Below, one piece after another: positions 36,213 through 50,130 of a stretch of DNA of 64,000 bases. Position 1 is the first letter of the stretch, and each line of letters begins with the position of its first letter. Origin of the DNA: Paulownia fortunei (Eukaryota > Streptophyta > Magnoliopsida > Lamiales > Paulowniaceae); NCBI GenBank assembly GCA_019321725.1, contig CM033123.1:3356960-3420959 (forward strand). Reading direction: 5' to 3'. A model generated the notes under the pieces. It was given only the letters and a program-made list of their open reading frames with translations, did not search any database and was not told where the DNA came from. The position numbers were made by a program, and so were the translations under genes.

Positions 36213-39200
36213 AAGATCACATGCCAGAGAGTAAAGTTTATCCATGGTAGCAAGTGGTGATGGGAAATCAATTAATGGTTCAGTTAAACAATGGACCAAA
36301 AATAAATCTTGGGCCATTAATACGATAAATGAGCTCATACAAATAATTGGTGGATTGGCTTACTCAATGGATATATCTAACGTAACAATTGGCCCATTAA
36401 GAAGTTAATTGTTAAAGCCCAAAAACTATTTTGGCAACGTCACCGAAAATTTGGTAGATACCTAGGCTGAGTTTATATCCTCAATTACAAATTTGATATT
36501 TCTTCTTTTATTTCACGTCACGTCATGTCATAAATAAACGATCACATATACTTAGCATATATCAATAAATTATAATACATAATAAAATACAAATGAAAAA
36601 ATAGGATACAAAATGCCAAATCTTAGCTTTGGCACCCACACCAACAAATTCTTAAGAAAGTCCAATAAGAAGGATAATGACTAACTTTCTTTCTAACTCT
36701 TTTCCTCGTAGCTCAAACTCATGATCATAGTAAAAACCTAATGTTTGTTACTATGAAATGCATAAAATTGGGTTATGCAAACATATCTTGGCCACCAACT
36801 CTTGATTCAATCCATTTAGTGCATCTTCACTGATTCATCATAGATAAAATGAGATTTTGAAGAGTTTCAAACTCGAGCTCGTTTTAAAAAATTTGTGCTC
36901 CAACCCACTTCTTCAAAAAAAAGAAAAAACACAAATATATAGTATTTGAATCATAATCATCAATATTATAATTTCCATTATTATCATGATTATTATTATA
37001 ATGTCATCATTATTATTGCTAACTTAACATTATCATATTAATTAAACCATAATTTATTTATTTTTATTTTTATTATACTATACTGTATGAATTTATAATA
37101 ATTTCAGAAAAATTATCACTAAATAAAATTATTACTACCATTGGCATCATTATTTAAAATAGTTATAGTATTATTACCACTATTATTATCAATAAAAGTC
37201 AAATAATTTAAAATATAAAACAAAATCTTGAGCTAACTCACGAAGATTTTGAACAAAAATACTTCAGATAAAGTTCGATTAAAAAGAACTCAAGTTTCAA
37301 TCAATCTGACACACTAACTTATAATTAAGTCCGCGCATCTCATCTTGCACTCATATACAGTAATTAAATTGATTAATTAAAAATATTTTTTGAAGAACAT
37401 ATATCATTTTTTGAATATATATATATATGTATATATATATATAGAATGTATTTTCATCAATTAAGTTCTCTCCAAAAGGAAACCACACTTGATAGAGAGC
37501 AAGCATATGGATTACTGTCACTGAATAATTTGCTATGACACTAAAAGTTAAGAATTTCTTGTAAGATTTGATAGTTTGGTGCAGGGCCACATCCCACAAA
37601 ATGAGAAAAAATGGCAGATTCCAGATAAAGCATATGTGGTATGAAGAAAAAGGCAATTCGTTCTAGTAAATAACAAAATAGTATATTACTAATTCATACC
37701 CCAATTAATGTAACCTGAATTGTTGACTTGAGCCGTCCACTTTTTTTATAATTTGCATGCACCTCGTGCGCTAGAATAATATCTTTTTAATTGATAAGGG
37801 TTACCACATTCCTCGAGTAGGTTTTGGACGTGTCCGATGTTAGAAATTGAATTTATTTTATGATGTCAAATGTTATTGGAGTGTGATAGTATATATATGG
37901 ATTGAATATTCTCTTAAGCTAGTTTTTTGAATAATTTTTATTCAATTTATTTATTATAGTTCAAAGTATTAGGTTTACAAATGATGGTTGGATTGAACCC
38001 AACCCACTTATATGATATGCAAGGTATGAGCACGGGTGTTAAAGTTGAATTTGTCTTATATTGCCAAATTATTGGGTTGTTACCGTCTATATATATATAT
38101 ATGTAGATTGAGCATTCTATCTCTTAAGATAATTTATAAGAATGACTTATATCCAAACTTATTTATTATTAATTATTATTTTTTTTGAATTTAAGTATTA
38201 AATATAAAGAATCCCACCTAACCTATAGTTTAATTTTTGGATGAATTGAATATGCTTATTCTAAGTTCATCCAAAACTTTAAAATAAAGAGCACATTCCC
38301 ATAATTAGTTTATCAGGTTATATCACAAACTATTATAGGATCTGATAAAAAAATCCAAGACCTTCGAACAGAAATTTTAAAGGCCTCCCTTCACAAATTT
38401 CTCAAAAATATATTTTATTAAAAAATATAAGAGTGAGTTTTGGAATGAATTAGAATTCTTTATGGCATTACACTTGATGTTTGTATGGAATTTTAAATAA
38501 GTGTTCTGAAACCAACTTGTTGTCTCATAAAATATATATATATATATATTCTTCAATCAAAAATCATATTTGTTAGGAAAAAACACAATTCTAAAAAAAA
38601 AAAAAACATAACCATTAAATTGTAGCCACTCATTAACAATACGAGCTTTAATTAATTTATTTTCATATTATAATCAAATTACAACAGAGACTTTTAAAAG
38701 TGGCCAACAAAAAGTGTTTAGGATGTGATGTGGATACTTCAAATTATACAGTATTGTTGGTATTTTAGTGGTAGATTCGAAATTAATTTAAGTAATCTTG
38801 TACCTATACCTATATCTAAAGACTTCATTGTATCACATATTACAAAACTTAATACAAAAATTTTAAATCACTATATATTTGATATATATCTAGTAGAGAG
38901 GTTTTCAATATGAAGCAAGAAATCGCATGAAAATTCCATTTGATAGAAGGATGACATAATATGATATTTCTTAACTGAATGAGTATAAGTTTGAAACTTT
39001 TACTTAAATAATTCTCACTTGGTTGTATCTAAAAATGCTACTTTATATCTCTCGAGGACTTCATTTCATAGTTTAAAATAATCCGCTAATATTTGATAAT
39101 ATCACCTGTTTGAATTGGTCATTGTTGATTTGAGAATATTCAAGTAATTTCATTATTTTTCGAGTTTATATATATTGTCAGTAGTATTTGATAATATAAC

Positions 39201-42200
39201 ATCAAATTATGTCGTTAATACCATGATATTATCGTTTATAGTAAGATATATTAGGCTATAATACACGATAATATCACGTTATCGTAAATTGTGTATCTGG
39301 TAATGTAATGTAATTTACAATTCTTTGTTGGAGATCTTTTATAATATGATTTATTTCATGTATTATATATTATTTGTAAAACGAATGTGTGTTTGGTGTT
39401 GTTAGTAGTGTATTATTTTCTATTATAAATTTAAGTTTGACAATAATGTTTTGTTTAATTTTATTTTAAATCTTTTTACTTTGGATTAATGAGTAATGAT
39501 TTATGTTATTTGTATTTTTCTATAAATTTATTATTTTTTTTAAAATGATTTGAGCATCCTATATTTCATTAACATCCTAATGTAACATGATCAATATGGA
39601 ACAACAATTATCAATATTTTAACCATGCTTCATTTACATCTCGAGGCCTATGCTCCATAACTTGTCTGACTTATTAAATGGTACATATTTTACCAATATT
39701 TAAATAAAATTATGCATGTGTAATTTACATACTGATATTAATATTTTATTTTAAAATATAATTTTATGTATATCTAACAGTTAACAAATCTCGTTTGTCA
39801 CCATAATTGTACAATTATATCTTATCCAATTGTATTATGTCTGTTGTTTCTACGGTTCTTTGCATTCTTCATCCTTCTTATATGATTTGAGATGGTCGTG
39901 AATTTTGAATTTATTTTCTTAATATTTCACTTTTTCATAAGGTTGTAAATTTTGGATTTATTTTCTTAGTATTTCACTTTTTAATATTATTATTCGACAT
40001 ACAAAATTAGATACTACTATGAATAACATAACTTTTTTTGAACTAATATCACAATAACTTACATGTGGTCCATTTATATTGCATGATTGCAAATGTATTA
40101 CACTATACATGTGGCTCTGGTATTTTGGTTGTTTGAGACCATAACCGTTTGCACAAAAAGTTAGTCTCTTGAAAAAGGTCTATTCAGAGCTTTTGTTTCT
40201 ACTTTCTGGAAAGTTGGAAGTATCTAAAAATAGATGCGGAATTATTATGTCACAACATAATTAGAATTATTTTGATAAATATTTTTAATTTATCAAGTAT
40301 TTTAGTTTGGTAAGATGTATTGCAAAAAATCTGTTACATACATAACTTTTTAAAGTGAATCCACAACTCCATAAAATTGTTGCTATTACCTCACGCAATA
40401 TCAAATTTATTTTTTTATATATCTATTAATGTAAAAGCACTTTATGAGAGAATTAATTATATTTTTTCAATTCAATATCCACTAGCGGCACACTTAGTTA
40501 TATTGCATTATCTTCTATTATTTAGTTTGATATTGTCAATTGATTGTATTCAAATTATTTAACCTATTTGAACTTAAGTACACTATTTTAAACCTAACCT
40601 AATTACTTATTCATTGAAAATTATTTACTTTCGTGGTTGAGATGGTAAATAATTGATGAAAAATATAATGAGATGTTGGATTAAAATTAAATTATTCAAT
40701 AAATTTTACGTGTACTTTATATGATTATTTAAATAATATATTAATTAAAATTCTTATAAGATGTTTACTTTAATGGATAATTATGTGGAATATTATGCAT
40801 TTAACTAATTTATATTTAATTAAAATTCTCATTTATTACTTTAAGTTTAAATTATAACATATAGTTTAAAATTATGAATATTATGATCAAAATATATTCT
40901 ATATATATATTAGATGAGAAGATATGATTATTTCATCTCAACTCATAAATGAAACAAATCATTTAATAAAAATTAATAATTATACTGAATTTAAAATTTT
41001 ATTACAAGTCATCATCTTCAAAATAGACATTTAATTAAATTGAATGCATTAAATCAAATAAAGTAATCAACTTTAAAATCTCGTAATACCAACCTTATCC
41101 TGTTTGTCAGTCATGCATGATTTGTTAATTATTTGCAACTGCTAAGATCCTGTTTCCATTTGTATTATGGCCACCAACTCATCATTTTGAATATTTTATT
41201 TTAATTTTATAGTTATCTCATGTTAAATGTTTGAAATGAGTATATATATTTACTTATAAAATTAAATGTAAAATAAAATAAAAAATTAAAATAAAAAATT
41301 TAAAGTGCTAACAGTTACTGCAGTATTTTGTTTTTTACCCCCAACTCATTACTTCGAATTATTTATTTTAATTTTATATTATATCGTGTATTGTATCTTA
41401 TTAATACATATTGATACATAAAATATTTTTTTAATATATATATTTGAAATGAATATATACACTGAATACTTATAAAAGTTAATATGAAATATAATATTAA
41501 ATTAATAATGTTACTGCAGTAACTTAATGCATGTAAGTTGTCTTTTTCTTTCCACAAAATAACAGATTGTTGAGGTGCCGAAATGGACTAGTATTTTTTG
41601 TCATTAACGTCAATTCTTCCAAACTCACATTTGCTTTATGAAAAAGGAAAATTGATTAGATTCCCGACAAAATATTCCTTGTTTGCCTCTCATTGGCTGT
41701 TGCTCTTTTCTACACGTGGTTGATACTTTACCATCACGTGGAGCCAACGTGGGTCCCACAAAAATGTGTGGCTATCTTGTCCGAAACCATCATAAAATTA
41801 TCACAAAAAAAATTCTTATATCTTGAAAATTATTTGCTTTGTTTGGTGTTGTTTACAGCATTTTTGAAAAATATTTTAAAAAATTGTATTTTGATTAGTG
41901 GATAGAAAAATATGTACACAATAAAAATATGTTTTAAAAAAATTAATAAAATATATTTTTTATTATAAATATTTTAATAATATTATTTATTATCATTATT
42001 CATTCGTGAGACCACTGTAAATGTCTTACTAATTATGTTTTAGTACAGTTAATGAATATATAATTATTTAATTAAAATAATAATTAATAAATAATTTAAA
42101 AGAATAAAAGTGTGTTTTCCCAAAATAGCAATCTTCAAACTCGTTTTTCTTATGAGAGACGGAAAATGTTAATAAAAAAAATAGAACCAAACAAACCCAT

Positions 42201-45200
42201 TGTGTTCGAGCATGTTTGGGTTTTTAAATTGGTTTGAATAGATATGTGATCATTTAAATTAGTATGATATAATTTTAGAACACTAATTTTTTATAAATAG
42301 TACATTTAATTCGATTTTTGCTAGAAAATTTATTTTTAATCAATAATTTCTAACATAATATAAAATACCACTAAAATATGCCGGACATGGACTATATTTT
42401 GCGGATTTTTTAAATTGGAAGAAAAATTATCTGATGTGATAATTATGTGGACAAATGGAGCAAAATAAACAAAATTGGGTGGAAATCTCAAGTGGACATA
42501 AAAATTAAATAATAATTTATTTTATATTTATTCTTTTTCCGTTGTAAAATCTCAAGAAAATTATTTTTAAAAATATTTTTCTTTCTTTTCGCATCCATCT
42601 TCTTTCTTTTCCATCCACCACCACCCACTTTGCCACCATCACCGACTCACCTCTGCGACCCCAGCCTACCACCCCCCAACCTCGCCACCCATCTCTCTTC
42701 TTCTCTTTCTTCTTCATATTATAATAAAAATTAAAATTTTAAATTTTTTTTCCTGTAAATTAAGAAAAAAGAATAAAAGAAAAAGATATATTATGAAAAT
42801 TATTTTCTATATATTTTTCTTTATTTTGTACTTTTGGTAATTAAAAAATTACTTGAATATACTATATAAATTATTTTTTATTTTTTATTATTGAAATTCA
42901 AATTTTTTCTAACTAATTTTATTGATATGTTTATTTCTTTATTTCTGTAATTTTATAATTTATTTATATTTTTAAAATTAAGAAATTATTTAAAGTTAAT
43001 ATGTAAACTAATTTATATTTTGCTTATTGTCGAATTTGTATATTTTTTCAATTTTTTTAAATATAAAATTTTATTAACATGTTTTTTATTTGTTTTTTGT
43101 AAATCTTTTAAATGATTTTATATTTCTTAAAATTATTTTTTACTTGGCAAGGGAAATTCCACCAATTTTATTTATTTTATCTCATTTTCTCCACATAATT
43201 GCTACATCATGTAATTTCTCCTCCAAATTCATAAATACTCAAATTGGAGTGCATGTAGCAAGTTTCGGTGGTCTTTCATGCTATGTCAATAATTACTAAC
43301 CAAAATTAAACTTTCAGACAAAAATCTGACTAAATATACTAATTTTAAAAAGTTAATTTGTATTAATTTAAATGATCAAATGTCTATTTAAACTAAATTT
43401 AAAGATGAATTTTACCTTTTTTCCTAAGTCAACTTGAAATCTTCATTATATTTTCTAGTGATAATTTACAAGCTTGACATGTTGAACAAAACACTTACTT
43501 TAAGTTTCACCCACCAACTTCTTTAAAAATAATTTGGAGTACATTTTTTGCATGCACAACATAGCAAATATTAGAATTCAAAGAATAATTTTTTTAACTA
43601 GTATATTTATATTTTTGCTTTGTAAAGTAGTATTTATAAATTCATTATTTATGACATGATTGATACGTAGAAATTGAGTAATGATTGAATTGTCATTTCT
43701 AAATCCATGCTAAAATACATGATTGACATATTTTAGTATTTGGAATTCCTATTCTCTAGGAATACCTCTTCCCAAAACTATAGAATTACTCATTCCCTCC
43801 CCTCATCTCTCTACGATTTTATCTCACTCAACCATTGAAAAATGAACTTATATATATTTTGGATAAAATTATCCTCATTTATGTCTAATTTTGATAAAAT
43901 TATCATACTAAATTTAAACCTACACAAAATGTTATACCTAATACAAAATTAAATTAATCGGTTCAATTATTATTGTTTTTTTTTTATTTTTTAATTCAAT
44001 AATTTGATTAAATTGAGGTTTTTTTAAAAAACTAAAAATAATAAAATAAATAAATCTTAATCGTATTTCTTATTTATTGTTTTGTTGAGTCAAAAAATAA
44101 AAATTAGTATAAAAATATTAATAAATATAATATTATTATATTAAAAATATTTATAAGAATATTTAAAAATTATAATTTGGTATTGGGTACATTTGATAAA
44201 CAAAAATAAAAAATCAAAATAAAAAATCAAATACCAATTTTTTATAAAGATAAAAGCCAAATAGTTAACTTAATTTTCCGATTTGACATGTATCAAATTT
44301 TTAGTTTTGGTTCAACTTAGTTAAGTCGGTTCATCGATCTGTGAATAATGCTACCCTTAAGTAGACAAGTTAATTGTCATATATTTTTTGAAAATACTAC
44401 TACTATAGAATTGAATTTAACAATATCCAATTTCAACTAAAATTTGCAAAGTAATATATAAAAAACACCATAATAAAAAAATAATTTGAATTTGAATTTT
44501 TTTATTAAAGAGTAATGTAGTCATTAAAAGTAATTTCATTTAATTTTTATAATTCATCTCTATTTAACAATCATGAAATTGAAATCAATCATGTATTGAT
44601 TATTCCATTCCTTTCCTATTCTTTGTAGATACCAAAGACAAGAAAAAAAATACTCATATTATTCTTTTCATTTATCATTCTATTCATAAACTCATTATAT
44701 TGTTTCTTAATTCTATTCTTGTATACCAATTGTCTCTCAATGAAAGATGAGACATTATCTTAACACATTTTAAAACGAAATAAGAATTATAAATTTGGAA
44801 AACAACGTTAATTAAAAATATAATCATTAATCATTTGGTTTGATTGTACCGCCTCCTACCTTTGTATAAGAAGTTAGGAGTTCGACCCCTAGTGATAGAG
44901 AATGAGATGTAGGCATAAATTAAAAAAAATTAAACAAAAAATCGTTAATGAAGAATAAAAAAAAAAATGAAAGCATTAATGAAGAATTAGAAAAAAAAAA
45001 AAAAACCGTTAATGAAGAGTATTTATGTTAGTTTGCATGCTTCGCGTGTTGTAAAGTGGTGGTTGTCAATTCATTACTTGTCAGAAATGAATTTTGACCC
45101 TGACATCTCACCTAGACGTTTAGCAAACTTGTAAATGAATAATTTTTGTCTCTGTCTGATTATTATCAAGTGATAGGGGCTCGATCGGTCTTCAATAATA

Positions 45201-45801
45201 ACTCTAAATGGCAGCATATGCAATATTTTTACTTTATCTGTTCACATTTACATATTGAATGAGCTACAATATAAAGTTAAAATATTTTACTTTTTAATAA
45301 ACTTATTATATTAGTTATCAGATAATTTTGATAATATAAAATTACTTCCAACTCATAATAATTTATTATGTTGTTCATTACCATTGATTTTTTTTTAAAT
45401 ATTCAATTAAATTATTGGACATTATATTTATAAAATAATCGAGTTGATTAATTAACACTTCCAACATATCATTTAATTTTGCAAGAAAATAATACTCCCA
45501 TTATCCAAAATTTATCGCTTCCATTGTCTTTTTGGAATGACCTCTTAATTTCTTAAAATATTTTTTTTCAAAATTAATTAAAATAGTAATATAATGCTAC
45601 CTATAGAATTAATAGTGTAAGAACATATAAAATTTTATATATTTAGTTTTTATCTTAACTTTCGTGCCGAATTAAAATAACATCATAAATCTAGGAGGAG
45701 GAGTATTAATTAGAAACATGCAATTTAAACATGATTGGCTGATTGATGTGGTGATGGCGATAGGTGGGAGTGATATTTTACAATCACTACCACCAAGTTC
45801 C
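36213..45801. repeat. Duplicated block, copy B, 5' arm; no gene
   Basis: Counterpart of about 80-6,290 in copy A, longer by about 3.3 kb through scattered insertions. Examples are about 190 bases with AT microsatellite at 37,353-37,545, extra AT-rich sequence around 40,620-41,330, and the SINE-like insert at 44,813-45,006. A CA/CT-rich patch at 42,590-42,715 corresponds to 4,490-4,650. No coding sequence is supported. Confidence 0.7.
44813..45006 (+). mobile_element. SINE-like retroposon
   Basis: About 194 bases present in copy B and absent from copy A. It is flanked by CGTTAAT direct repeats (44,806-44,812 and 45,007-45,013); copy A has the single site CGTAAAT at 5,518-5,524. It ends in an A-rich tail and carries a pol III B-box-like GGAGTTCGACCCC (44,878-44,890). 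The tail contains repeated GTTAATGAAGAA-type units between A runs. The box A match is weak, so the tRNA-derived SINE label is tentative; retroposition is the better-supported part. Confidence 0.5.
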
Positions 45802-45809
45802 TTTAAATA
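45802..45809 (+). promoter_or_regulatory. TATA box of the intact P450
   Basis: TTTAAATA 49 bases before the ATG at 45,858, in a stretch almost identical to that of copy A. The short distance implies a leader of only about 20 bases. Confidence 0.6.
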
Positions 45810-45857
45810 GGACTCAGGTGTTTGTGCTCCATTCATCACAAGTGAAGAGTAACAAGA

Positions 45858-48800
45858 ATGTGGGGTTCCATTTTGATCATTTCAGTGTTCACAATTCTTG
45901 TTGCGACAGCATGGAGATTCTTCAATTGGGTTTGGGTCCAACCCAAGAGAATGGAGAAGATCCTCAGGAAGCAAGGCTTGAAAGGCAATTCTTACAGGTT
46001 TTTGTTTGGAGATGCCAAAGAGACAGCCATCATGTACAAAGAATCCTACTCCAAACCTATCGGCATCGACGACGATATCGGGCCTCGTGTCATGCCCTTC
46101 ATTTCCAAGACGATAAAGACATACGGTATCTTTTGTTAATTAATAATCTAATTAAGTTTTTTCACACGCATAATTTTTCTTAGTATTTTTATCAAAAAAA
46201 TATTATTAACTATCTGAATAATAAATTCTATATGTCTTATCTTTCTCACAAGCTGCACGACTTACTCTTATAGGTGAAAATTCGTTCATGTGGGTGGGGC
46301 CAAGACCACTGGTGTTCATAATGGATGCTGAGTTGATGAAAGTTGTAATGAACAAACACACTTCATTTCAGAAGTCTTTCAAGATATCTAATCCGATATT
46401 CAGAAGGCTAATAGGGGGACTTATTCGATTTGAGGGTGAAAAATGGAGCAAAAACAGAAAGAAGCTGAACCCCCTTTTTCATTTGGACAAGCTGAAGGTG
46501 AGTCTTAGACATTCAAGATTATTTCACAACACAATAATTTAAGAATTTGGCATCCCAAATTGCAGTACAAATGAAGTAGTTACAGTCCTACTTTATTTTA
46601 CGTTGATTATTAAGATAATTAAAAATTGATATTCATAGTTTTGTTATCTTGTTTGATAATATTTAGAAAAGGGATTGAGTTAATAATCGTGATTTGGATA
46701 AATTTTATAATTTCCTTTTTATTTGTTATATGTGACTCAAGTTTTGATGACTTATTTTATTGCTTTCACCAACAGAAGGGGACAATTGTGATAAGTAATA
46801 GAAATCATTTTTTTAAAAAAAGAATAATAATAAAGATTGGAAATTATCTCGTTCAGATAAATTTAAATATAGGGTTTCAACTATCTTAATATTCTTGATG
46901 AAGTCATAGACAATCATAAATATTAAATTTTAAAAACTCAAATATTATGAATTTCTTGGTAAAAAACCATTTTGACGAGGTTCTACACATATACACGTTT
47001 ACTTGAATAGCTTCAAAAGAGCAAAATATATATACAATTAGACAAGTTTGGCCTTGGCTTGACTCCGCAAATTTCTCTATTAGATCCCATATTTCTCATA
47101 TTTGAGGTCCTTAAAAATCGATCATTTTACAGTGGATGTTAAGGTACAGGATCATAAGGGTGACTGATTTTCATCTACTTTTCTTTAATTCAATGACAAT
47201 GAATAAACTGTATTTTGCACGCAATTCATCCAGGAACATCGAAACATTTAAAAACAAAAAAGAATAATAAAAATTAATAAAAAAACGTGGGCAACCGAAC
47301 CCCCTTGGGAGAGGAACCATGGGCAGATACCTGATTACATAATTATTGTTTCTGGAATTATGGATAACTTCAAAGCTTCTGTGAATTTTTTGTTAATTAA
47401 ATGCTTAGTGCAGTAAAGATAGGCCGATGTTCCAAATTGGAATGGACAGAGAACAATTACAACAAATTCTTGAAATTCTAATTGTTGTATGATTGTGTAT
47501 GACAGGACATGGTAGCTACAATGCAAAAGCAGTGTGAGGATATTCTAGATGAATGGAGCAACATGGTCCCAAAGGATGGGTCCCCGGGTATGGTTGATGT
47601 GTTCCCTTATCTTCCAGACTATACTGGTTCTGTAGTATCATATACATTATTCAGCACTCCCTTCGATGGATTAGTGAAAAGGACTTTCAATATCATCTCT
47701 GAGCTCACACTTCTTGCCAACCAGGCTCAGCCTTTCAGCATTCCTGGAGAGCAGTAAGTAAAAAACTTCAGTGTATATATATACATATATGTATACATGT
47801 GTGTGTGTGTGTGTGTGATATTCCTAGAGAACACATATAATTTATGAAAATTAAATTGGCATGATCAAGATTTTCGGCAAAACAAACAGATCAGAAATGA
47901 GACATTTAAGGGTTGGTAATTTGTATGCCTCTCAAATTTGCCTGCGGTGTTTCATTGTTTAGGTACTTGCCAACCAAGAAATATAGGAGGGCTAATGCAA
48001 TTGAGAACGAATTAACAGCCACATTTACCAATATGATGCACGAAAGATTAAAGAAGAGACAGACGGGAGAAATCAATGGTGAACCCGACTTATTTGATCT
48101 GTTCTTGGATGAATTAAACGAAGTAGACATAAAAGACAGTAAAGCTCATGCGATGGTCGTTCATGAGATCATTCAACAATGCAAGCTATTTTTCGTGGCT
48201 GGTTATGAGACCACTTCTAATCTCGTTGCTTGGACCATAATTATGCTTGCCGTTCACCAAGACTGGCAAGATCGTGCTAGAGAAGAGATTTTCCAAGTCT
48301 TGGGAAACAAGAATAAGATCAATGCTGATGACTTGGGACAGCTAAAAATTGTAAGTATAAGGTTTTGACATTCACCATCCACCTAGAATGCACACACAAA
48401 GATGACAATGTGGTTTTTCCGGAAAGGGTATTTTAGTCATTCTAACAACATTGCCCCCCATGCACTACTAATGTCGGCTACTTTTCTATTTTACTGCAGC
48501 TAAATATGATTGTACACGAGGTGTTGCGTTTGTATCCACCATCAGTTGAAGTCACTAGAGTAGTTGAAGAAGAAACAGCCTTGGGAGAATTCTGCTTGCC
48601 AAAGGGTGCAATGGTAATGCTGCCAGTAATTCTACTTCATCGAAACCCTAGAATTTGGGGCAACGACGTTTTAGAGTTCAAACCTGAAAGGTTTGCCGAA
48701 GGAGTACTAAAAGCAGCCAATGGTCATGCCGCATTCATTCCCTTCGGCTGGGGTGTCCGTAATTGTATTGGGGCTAACTTGGCAGTATGGGAAACCAAAG

Positions 48801-48925
48801 TATTTGTTACATTGTTCCTGCGGAAGTTCTCCTTTGAGCTTTCACCAACCTACGCACACGGACCTTTGGTTTCTCTAAACATGCAACCACAATACGGTGC
48901 TCCTCTCGTGCTACGTAAACTCTAG
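45858..48925 (+). CDS. CYP72A-type cytochrome P450 (copy B, intact)
   Basis: ER-anchored haem monooxygenase of the CYP72 clan; members oxidise triterpenoids, iridoids or gibberellins, and the substrate here cannot be read. Exons: 45,858-46,125, 46,274-46,497, 47,506-47,753, 47,963-48,350 and 48,500-48,925. All introns are GT-AG and all phases agree, giving 517 aa, the normal family length. An N-terminal anchor spans about residues 3-20, followed by KRMEKILRKQGLKGNSYRF, a CYP72A hallmark. I-helix AGYETTS is at 326-332, ExxR at 383-386 (EVLR), PERF at 438-441, and the haem loop FGWGVRNCIG has Cys465. The C-terminus QPQYGAPLVLRKL is complete. The region of residues 215-240 departs from typical CYP72A, which may affect specificity. 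Intron 2 is 1,008 bases versus 204 in the pseudogene copy. No defect was seen. Confidence 0.93.
47798..47818. repeat. (GT)n microsatellite in P450 intron 3
   Basis: About 10 GT units, allelic in position to 7,508-7,532 of copy A but preceded by an extra TATACA-rich stretch. Confidence 0.85.
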
Positions 48926-49302
48926 ACTTGCATGTCGAATCACTTTCTCAATATTTTGTTAGTTATCTCTAGAATGCATACACTACATCGCATGTTGTGT
49001 GTGTAAAATACTTCTACTAGATGAATGTATGCATAATAAGTGCCTTGGTTCATGTTGATGATCTGTCTTTTTTTCATAATCTTAATAAAACTACACTTAT
49101 AATGAATATTTGTTTTGAAATCTTTGAAAGACGAGCCTTCTTAGGTTTCAGAACCAGTTTATCCAATTTGATTCAGGAATCAATGGAACATCAACACATT
49201 GTAAATAAAGAAAGATACTTTAGACCTCATAAGGCATCATGGTTTAAACCTAATCTATGGAGAGCTCCATGTTTGTCCCTTGCACCTAGCACTCTAGCAT
49301 GT
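48926..49302 (+). other. 3' flank of the intact P450
   Basis: Homologous to 8,661-9,031 in copy A and likely contains the 3' untranslated region; AATAAA-like signals are plausible near 49,080 and 49,203. The open frame at 49,021-49,305 is not conserved in copy A and is rejected as a gene. Confidence 0.5.
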
Positions 49303-50130
49303 TAATGTTGATAACCCGACCTTATGCCTGACACATTCTTGCACAGACAAAACTGTAATGGAGAGTCCACCACAGAAATTTCCTCAATTCTAATTAAAAA
49401 TTGTTAGGATCACAAATCAACAAAGTGATTGATGATTGATTAGTTCAAAAAAGGTGGTTATTAAACCTCATGAAGCAACAGATTTTGAGGCATGTAAGCG
49501 GACTTCAATTCAAGCAACTGTATGGTGTTAAACAAACTCAAAAGGGTGTATTTTTATCAACACTTCAAAATCAACAATGACATAACTAAAGTACAATAGA
49601 CAAAGTTTACTAATAAAAAGTAGATTTTAGAGCAAGTGGTACATGGGGATTGCTAGAACTGCACGCTATGCATAAAGAACCATCAATAGACAAACTATTT
49701 TCATCTCTCAACCACAGTTTTTTCGTGGGATATGAACTAATTCTCAACCAGTAAATGAACAATCTAAAGGGACAGAGGCCTTTTATCAGAATTCCATTTT
49801 TTTTTACACATCAGATAACTTTTTTTCAGGATGTTATCAAGCTTAGATGTTCAAAGAACATCCGTTTTCCATAGTGAATGTTTTGATTACAAAAAACAAA
49901 AAGCCATGTAGACTACAGATGACTGCAACTTTTCATTTCATTAATCTTAAAGAAAGATGGCAAGATGCCAATCTCACAACAAAATTTACACATCACTGTG
50001 CACATAATTATTAGACCAAACATGCATGTTGTCGTGAGATTAGTTTTCCAGAAACCTTTTTGGGCCACAATAGCTACAGCCCAAAGATGCATTCATTACT
50101 TACAGGCCCAGAGATTCATCACTTCCTGTC

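Noticed and set aside
49021..49305. 94-codon frame after the intact P450
   Set aside because: Not conserved in the homologous flank of copy A; it is likely 3' untranslated sequence.
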